DNA from: Mycobacterium sp. UM_CSW
GTDB taxonomy: Bacteria > Actinomycetota > Actinomycetes > Mycobacteriales > Mycobacteriaceae
Direction: 5' to 3'
Length of the DNA stretch: 57,199 bases
Assembly (NCBI RefSeq): GCF_000455205.1
Contig: NZ_AUWQ01000042.1
Coordinates: 1 to 57,199 of the forward strand
Shown here: piece after piece, positions 52,354 to 57,199 of the stretch
Numbering within the stretch: the stretch's first letter is position 1
How the letters are laid out: each line of letters starts with the position of its first letter
Program-made: the position numbers and the translations under genes
Notes under the pieces: generated by a model
Told to the model about the DNA's origin: nothing
What the model saw: the letters and a program-made list of their open reading frames with translations, nothing else
Database searches by the model: none

Positions 52354-52486
52354 CTTCACGCCTCCTGCCGGCGCCCGCAGCGTCTGGTGCGGTGAAAATC
52401 CAAATCCTAGTCCGGCCGCAGAACTCGTGGGCCATATCGGAGCTACTGGGCCGTCGGCGTCGGCGTTGCTACACCGACCGAGGCGG

Positions 52487-53914
52487 TTACGGCCCGGCGT
52501 GCCCGTCGGGACCGGGGATACCGAGCAGCAGCCCGCCGCCCCCGCCCACCCCGGGAGTGGCGGCGACTCCGGCGCTGTTCCCGCCAATGCCGCCGTTGCC
52601 CACGAGTTGGGCGTTGCCGCCGTCGCCGCCGTTGGCCTTCCCATTTACGCTGGCCCCGCCGTTGCCGCCGTCGCCGCCGCTGCCGAACACAGCGCTATTG
52701 CCGCCCCGGCCGCCCTGTCCGCCGTTACCTGCGGCGATATCGCTCTGGCCCCCGTTGCCGCCCTCTCCGCCGTTGCCGAACAGCCCAATGGCGTTGCCGC
52801 CGGCCCCGCCGCGACCGCCATCGCCAACGATGGATTGCCCGCCGTCGCCGCCGCGGCCGCCGTCGCCGGCCAGCGCGCCGCCCAGCCCGCCGTTACCGCC
52901 GAGGCCACTGGATACGCCGACCCCACCGGCGCCGCCGTTGCCGAGCAGCCCGGCGTTCCCGCCGTTGCCGGCCTTCCCGGCGTAGCCGGTGCCGCCGTCA
53001 CCTCCATTGCCGCTCAGCAGCCCACCGGCGCCGCCGTCGCCCCCGACACCTGGGAAGGAGCCCTGCGAGCCCGCGGCCCCGCCGGCGCCGCCGTTGCCGT
53101 TCAACAGACCGCCGTGACCGCCGTGACCGCCGGAACCGGCGCCGCCGATAAGGCCGCCAACCGCCAAGCCGCCGGCACCGCCGGCGCCGCCGGTGCCGAA
53201 CAGCCCGATCGCGTCGCCCCCCGCGCCCCCGGTGCCGCCCCCACCGACGTTCATGTTGATCGTGTTGTTGTAGGCACCGCCCGCGCCGCCCGGGCCGCCG
53301 TTGCCCCAGAGCAACCCGCCGGTCCCGCCGGCGCCGCCTTTGCCCCCGTTGACCCCGGGTGTGTTGCTCAGCCCGCCGGCGCCGCCGGCGCCGCCGTGGC
53401 CGAACAACCCGGCCGGCCCGCCATTGCCGCCGGGTGAGTTCGCCGCGCCCGATCCTCCGTTGCCGCCGTTACCCCACAGGATGCCGCCGGCCCCGCCGTT
53501 CTGGCCGCTCCCCGGCAGGCCGTTGGTGCCGTTGCCGATCAGCGGTCGCTGGAGCAGGAGTTCGGTGGGTGTGTTGATCGCGTTGAGGATGTCCTGCTGC
53601 ACGACCTGCCACGGGTTGGCCGCTGCCGCGGCGTTGGCCGCCTCGGCGCTGGCATAGGCGCTCGCGCCCGCGTTCAGGGCCTGGACGAATTGCTGATGAT
53701 AGGTCGCCGCCTGGGCGCTGACGGCCTGGTATTCCTGGGCATGCGCACCGAAGAACGCGGCTACCGCCGCCGAGACCTCGTCCTCGCCGGCCGCCAGCAA
53801 CTGGGTGGTTTGGGCCGCCGCGGCCGAGTTGGCCTGGTTGAGCGTGGATCTGATACCCGCCAAATCCGTGGCGGCCGTTGAAACGACGTCGGGCACCGTG
53901 AACAGGAAAGACAT
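52487..53914 (-). CDS. PE_PGRS family protein 3
   Basis: A 475-residue PE_PGRS protein, [20 protein letters not shown] at the start. PE domain with YASAE (YxxxE), linker [20 protein letters not shown] and the Gly-rich repeat. The C-terminus is [16 protein letters not shown]. An insert ([11 protein letters not shown]) interrupts the repeat near 53250. It is 133 bp from PE_PGRS 2. Confidence 0.93.
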   Translation of the reverse strand: MSFLFTVPDVVSTAATDLAGIRSTLNQANSAAAAQTTQLLAAGEDEVSAAVAAFFGAHAQEYQAVSAQAATYHQQFVQALNAGASAYASAEAANAAAAANPWQVVQQDILNAINTPTELLLQRPLIGNGTNGLPGSGQNGGAGGILWGNGGNGGSGAANSPGGNGGPAGLFGHGGAGGAGGLSNTPGVNGGKGGAGGTGGLLWGNGGPGGAGGAYNNTINMNVGGGGTGGAGGDAIGLFGTGGAGGAGGLAVGGLIGGAGSGGHGGHGGLLNGNGGAGGAAGSQGSFPGVGGDGGAGGLLSGNGGDGGTGYAGKAGNGGNAGLLGNGGAGGVGVSSGLGGNGGLGGALAGDGGRGGDGGQSIVGDGGRGGAGGNAIGLFGNGGEGGNGGQSDIAAGNGGQGGRGGNSAVFGSGGDGGNGGASVNGKANGGDGGNAQLVGNGGIGGNSAGVAATPGVGGGGGLLLGIPGPDGHAGP

Positions 53915-54001
53915 TCCGCACCTCCGGCAACGCCCCCGTCGTGGGCAAATCGTAGCGCGGTCGGCTGGCGCAGACGCGTGATTTCGTCGGGCTAGCGGCG
54001 C

Positions 54002-55453
54002 CTATCGCCCGTCGGCGCCGGGCACGCCCAGCAGGAGGCCACCGCCGCCCCCGACCCCGCCGACAGTGCCACCATCGCCGCCGTTTCCGACGAGCTGGGC
54101 GTTTCCGCCGTCGCCGCCCACCGCTCCGGTGAAGGTGTAGCCGAAGCCGGCGTCGCCGCCCCTGCCGCCGTTACCGGTGAGGCCGCCGTTGCCGCCGCGG
54201 CCGCCGTTACCGCCATTGCCGAGGCCTTGGCCGCCGTCCCCGCCGTACCCGCCATTGCCGTACAGCCCGACCGCGTTCCCGCCCGCACCCCCGACGCCGC
54301 CGTTGCCATAGGCGGATTGCCCGCCCGCGCCGCCATGACCGCCATGACCGAACAGGCTGCCGCCGTTGCCGCCGTTACCGCCGATGCCGCCATCCGCAAA
54401 CGCGGTCGTAAGGGTGGCCGAACCGCCGGTCCCCCCGGCGCCGCCATTGCCGATGAGGCCGGCTGAGCCGCCGTTGCCGCCGGCGTAGGAGCCTCCGCCC
54501 AACGTGGGGTTGCCTTCCGTGCCGTTGCCGCCGGCGCCCCCGTTGCCGCTGAACATCCCGCCCGCCCCGCCATTGCCTCCACTGTTACCGCGGGTGGCGA
54601 CTCCGGCGTTGCCGCCGTGACCGCCGTCGCCATGCAGCAGGCCGCCGTGGCCGCCCTGGCCGCCGGCACCGGCGATGCTGTTCGCCGAGTCGTTGACCCG
54701 ACCGGAACCGCCGTCACCACCGGCCCCGCCGCTGCCGAATAATCCGATGGCGTCGCCACCGTGGCCTCCAGCGCCTCCCGTGGTGGAGGCCACGGCAAAC
54801 CCGCCGACGCCGCCGGGTCCGCCGTTGCCGACGAGCAAACCGCCGGTGCCGCCGGCGCCACCGGGTCCGGCGGACTCGGGGAAGACCGCGGGCCCGCCGG
54901 CTCCGCCAGCCCCACCGTTGCCGAACAGCCCTGCGGGGCCGCCATTGCCGCCTGGCCCTCCGAAACTGCCCCCGGTCGCGGGGGTGCCGGAACCGCCGTT
55001 GCCACCGTTGCCCCAGAGCAGCCCACCGGGTCCGCCGTTCTGTCCGGTCCCCGGTGCGCCGTTGGTGCCGTTGCCGATCAGCGGGCGGCCCATCAGCAGC
55101 TCGGTGGGCGTGTTGATCGCGTTGAGCAGGTCCTGCTGCACAACCTGCCAGGGGTTGGCCGCCGCCGCGGCGTTCGCCGCCTCCGCACTGGCATAGGCGC
55201 CGGCGCCCGCGTTCAGGGCCTGGACGAATTGGTCGTGAAACGCCGCCACCTGCGCGCCGAGCGCCTGATAGCCCTGGCCGTGAGCAGCAAAGAATTCCGC
55301 GACCGCGGCGGACACCTCGTCGGCCGCCGCCGCGAGGACTTCTGTGGTCTGGGCGGCGGCGGCCGAGTTGGCCTGGGTGAGCGTCGCGCCGATGCCCGCC
55401 AAATCCGTTGCGGCGGCTGACACTAAATCCGGCGTGGCGAACACGAACGACAT
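54002..55453 (-). CDS. PE_PGRS family protein 4
   Basis: A 483-residue PE_PGRS protein starting [22 protein letters not shown] domain with YASAE (YxxxE), linker [20 protein letters not shown] followed by [13 protein letters not shown] (Met for Leu). The tail is [13 protein letters not shown]. The gap to PE_PGRS 3 is 87 bp. The region upstream (55454-55586) holds its promoter, which resembles that of PE_PGRS 1. Confidence 0.93.
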   Translation of the reverse strand: MSFVFATPDLVSAAATDLAGIGATLTQANSAAAAQTTEVLAAAADEVSAAVAEFFAAHGQGYQALGAQVAAFHDQFVQALNAGAGAYASAEAANAAAAANPWQVVQQDLLNAINTPTELLMGRPLIGNGTNGAPGTGQNGGPGGLLWGNGGNGGSGTPATGGSFGGPGGNGGPAGLFGNGGAGGAGGPAVFPESAGPGGAGGTGGLLVGNGGPGGVGGFAVASTTGGAGGHGGDAIGLFGSGGAGGDGGSGRVNDSANSIAGAGGQGGHGGLLHGDGGHGGNAGVATRGNSGGNGGAGGMFSGNGGAGGNGTEGNPTLGGGSYAGGNGGSAGLIGNGGAGGTGGSATLTTAFADGGIGGNGGNGGSLFGHGGHGGAGGQSAYGNGGVGGAGGNAVGLYGNGGYGGDGGQGLGNGGNGGRGGNGGLTGNGGRGGDAGFGYTFTGAVGGDGGNAQLVGNGGDGGTVGGVGGGGGLLLGVPGADGR

Positions 55454-55586
55454 GGAAATACCTCCCGACGAGCGCTCAGACAGGGCGCCGGCCGGCGCAG
55501 GTATTGGTGGAGCCGTGTAGTTGGCAACCCGATGGTACTTGGTGCGGACAGCAAATGTTGCGTTATTGGCGGGCGGAGCCGGCGCG

Positions 55587-56246
55587 CTACTCCGCGATCT
55601 TGTTGCGAATGACGAATTCCCTCGCCTTGATGAGAAATTCGAGCTGGTCGCCCACCTGGTGCAGGGGGTCGGTGCTGCGGGTCGAGCGGGACAGCACGAC
55701 GGCCCCCTCCAGGGCGGCGATCGACATCACGGCCAGCGACGAAGCTTCGGCGTCGTCGAAGCCGTCGTTGGCGAACGCCCGCGTCAAGGCGGTGCACCAG
55801 CGGCCCAGGATGGCGCCGGCTTCGGCGGACAGCTTGGGTTCGGTGTCGTCCGAGCCGATCGCGGCGGCGACCACGGGGCAGCCGGCGCTGAAGTCTCCCT
55901 CGGAGAGGAGCCGCTCCCAGAACTCGACGAACTCGCGCAGCAGGGCCCTGGCGCCCCAGCCGGCGGCGTCGTCGATCATCGCGGTGATGGAGTCGCCGGA
56001 GAACTTCAGCGCCTCGGTCAGGATCTGATTGCGCCCCTCGGGAAAGTGGTAATACACCGAGCCGCGCGGCGCGCCGCTGCGGGCCAGCACCTCATCGATG
56101 GTCACCCCGGCGGCGCCGCGCTCGCGCATCACCTCGGCTGCGCTGAGCAGCATCTTCTTGCGGGTGTCGCAGCGCTTGGTCGGGGCTGAGTCCGTCTTGG
56201 CGTCGGTGGTAGTCGGCACTGTCGTACCTCCCGTGGCGAGCGTCAT
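55587..56246 (-). CDS. TetR family regulator (LmrA/YxaF-like), paralogue of the first
   Basis: A 219-residue repressor with a disordered N-terminal tail (about 25 residues). The HTH ([20 protein letters not shown]) and the ligand-domain motif ([16 protein letters not shown]) match the regulator at 972-1559. The start overlaps the stop of the 43-residue ORF (ATGA). Two operator-like palindromes of the same layout lie upstream. The ligand is unknown. Confidence 0.88.
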   Translation of the reverse strand: MTLATGGTTVPTTTDAKTDSAPTKRCDTRKKMLLSAAEVMRERGAAGVTIDEVLARSGAPRGSVYYHFPEGRNQILTEALKFSGDSITAMIDDAAGWGARALLREFVEFWERLLSEGDFSAGCPVVAAAIGSDDTEPKLSAEAGAILGRWCTALTRAFANDGFDDAEASSLAVMSIAALEGAVVLSRSTRSTDPLHQVGDQLEFLIKAREFVIRNKIAE

Positions 56247-56374
56247 GCAGCGTGCGAGTGCCGCGGTACCGGCCAGTGCATGTTACGCGGGCTGAACCGG
56301 AACGTCCGCCGCTTGAAGTCGGGCATCTCGCGGGTGAACTGGTAGCCGGCGACGTTGACTTCGATGATCCACAT
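56243..56374 (-). CDS. 43-residue ORF upstream of the TetR gene
   Basis: A 43-codon ORF starting MWIIEVNVAGYQFTREM and ending in a His-rich [13 protein letters not shown] precedes the ATG at a good distance (GGGAGAAAACA). The TGA overlaps the TetR start (ATGA at 56243-56246). The protein is basic with six aromatic residues and matches nothing I recognise. A perfect-arm palindrome is 32 bp before the start. The coupling and ribosome binding site favour a real gene. Confidence 0.6.
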   Translation of the reverse strand: MWIIEVNVAGYQFTREMPDFKRRTFRFSPRNMHWPVPRHSHAA

Positions 56375-56405
56375 TGTTTTCTCCCGGCCTGAGTGCGGCC
56401 CTAGA

Positions 56406-56423
56406 TTATGCTTAGAAGCATAT
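56406..56423. promoter_or_regulatory. Operator-like palindrome, TetR side
   Basis: TATGC-N6-GCATA, with five exact pairs per arm (the outermost pair, 56406/56423, is a mismatch). It lies 32 bp before the 43-residue ORF on the minus strand. Confidence 0.6.
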
Positions 56424-56536
56424 AAGACATCGGTCGAGTAAGCAATTTTTATTCCCTAAGTAACCAGAACATCTCGATGAATGCGGTCCTGGCCCTGTCG
56501 AGCCTTCGGTCGGAAGGCAACGTGACTGAGGTTTAG

Positions 56537-56554
56537 TTATGCTCTATTGCATAA
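56537..56554. promoter_or_regulatory. Operator-like palindrome, hydratase side
   Basis: TTATGC-N6-GCATAA, six exact pairs per arm. It lies 28 bp before the hydratase start and matches the site at 56406-56423. Confidence 0.65.
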
Positions 56555-56581
56555 TCCTTAGCACTGCGCTTGACTGTGCCG

Positions 56582-57199
56582 ATGGGCCTTCCGAACCTCG
56601 ACACGGTGTCCCTCGAGCGCGACGGACACGTCCTGCTGATCGGCCTGAACCGGCCCGAGAAGCGCAACGCATTCGATCGGGCGATGCTCGCCGACCTGTC
56701 CCGCGCCTACGGGCTGTTGGAATCCGATGACTCGCTGCGCGCCGGTGTGCTGTTCGCACACGGCGACCACTTCACCGCGGGTCTGGACCTCGTCGACGTC
56801 GGCCCCGGCATCGCGGCGGGGGAATTGGCGTTCCCCGACGACGGCCGCGACCCGTGGCGGCTCGACGGCGTATGGACCAGGCCGGTGATCGCGGTTGCGC
56901 ACGGCTGGTGCATGACGTTGGGCATCGAGCTGCTGCTGGCCGCCGACATCCGGATCGCGGCGGACGGGACGCGCTTCACCCAGCTCGAGGTGCAACGAGG
57001 CATCTACCCGTTCGGCGGCGCGACGATCCGGCTGCCCCGCGATGCCGGTTGGGGCAACGCAATGCGCTGGCTGCTGACCGGCGACGAGTTCGACGCCGCC
57101 GAGGCGCACCGCATCGGGCTGGTCCAGGAGGTGGCCGACGACGCGGCCGCGGCATTGGACCGCGGGCGCGAGATCGCGCGCACCATCGCCGAGCGGGCC
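56582..57199 (+). CDS. Enoyl-CoA hydratase/isomerase family protein, 3' end outside window
   Basis: The first 206 residues of a crotonase-family enzyme; the stop is beyond the right edge. Motifs: LNRPEKRNAFD, DHFTAGLDLVDVG (oxyanion), HGWCMTLGIELLLAADIR and QRGIYPFGGATIRL. The hydratase Glu positions differ from EchA1 (EVQRGI replaces the EVKRGL pattern). ATG 56582 is used; GTG 56576 is possible. It is divergent from the 43-residue ORF and the TetR gene, so it is the probable target of the repressor. Confidence 0.85.
   Translation, partial: MGLPNLDTVSLERDGHVLLIGLNRPEKRNAFDRAMLADLSRAYGLLESDDSLRAGVLFAHGDHFTAGLDLVDVGPGIAAGELAFPDDGRDPWRLDGVWTRPVIAVAHGWCMTLGIELLLAADIRIAADGTRFTQLEVQRGIYPFGGATIRLPRDAGWGNAMRWLLTGDEFDAAEAHRIGLVQEVADDAAAALDRGREIARTIAERA

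Noticed and set aside
49289-55453. CRISPR-like or tandem-repeat array
   Set aside because: The repeats are the imprecise Gly-Gly codon repeats of PGRS domains, with no spacer pattern and with open reading frames kept.

Overview
The window comes from a GC-rich Mycobacterium. Gene content and order follow the M. tuberculosis segment from about Rv0192 to Rv0222: an L,D-transpeptidase, Rv0196/Rv0197, zmp1, Rv0199-Rv0201c, mmpL11, Rv0203, Rv0204c, Rv0205, mmpL3, Rv0207c, trmB, Rv0209/Rv0210, pckA, fadD4, fadE3, Rv0216, lipW, Rv0218/Rv0219, lipC, Rv0221 and echA1. Orthology was assigned by recognising the proteins, not by a search. Four PE_PGRS genes argue against the M. avium complex and for a slow grower of the M. 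tuberculosis / M. kansasii / M. marinum side of the genus.

Layout. 1-7.2 kb: L,D-transpeptidase (cut by the window edge), a TetR regulator with a molybdopterin oxidoreductase, the protease Zmp1, and two small membrane proteins. 7.2-17 kb: envelope transport, with mmpL11 and a secreted haem-binding protein diverging from one intergenic region, a flippase-like protein, an AI-2E family permease, and mmpL3. 17-23.3 kb: NYN protein, tRNA methyltransferase, a dynamin-like pair with degenerate nucleotide-binding motifs, and PEP carboxykinase. 23.4-25.7 kb: a soxR - SDR - queA-like module with a SoxR-box-like promoter, where M. tuberculosis has nadR/Rv0213c. 25.7-34.3 kb: acyl-CoA metabolism (fadD4, a hydratase, fadE3, a double-hotdog hydratase, a CoA-transferase, an amidohydrolase, lipW) and a dispanin-like protein.

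34.4-39.9 kb is a nitrate assimilation operon (nitrate reductase, an unknown 117-residue protein, nirB, nirD). It lies between the lipW and Rv0218 orthologues and is preceded by a 19-codon leader ORF containing a hairpin. 40-46.2 kb returns to the conserved backbone (methyltransferase, Rv0218, Rv0219, lipC, a wax ester synthase-like acyltransferase, echA1). 46.2-49.3 kb holds a TetR regulator with two operator copies, an ICMT-like methyltransferase, an acyl-CoA ligase and a 98-residue partner. 49.3-55.5 kb is a tandem array of four PE_PGRS genes. It contains a decayed copy of the tail of the 98-residue gene, which shows that duplication built at least part of the array. The right end has a 43-residue ORF, a TetR regulator and a divergent enoyl-CoA hydratase gene, with a matching palindrome on each side of the shared region.

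Many gene pairs overlap by ATGA or GTGA, so translational coupling is common here. No tRNA, rRNA, CRISPR array, insertion sequence or prophage was seen.
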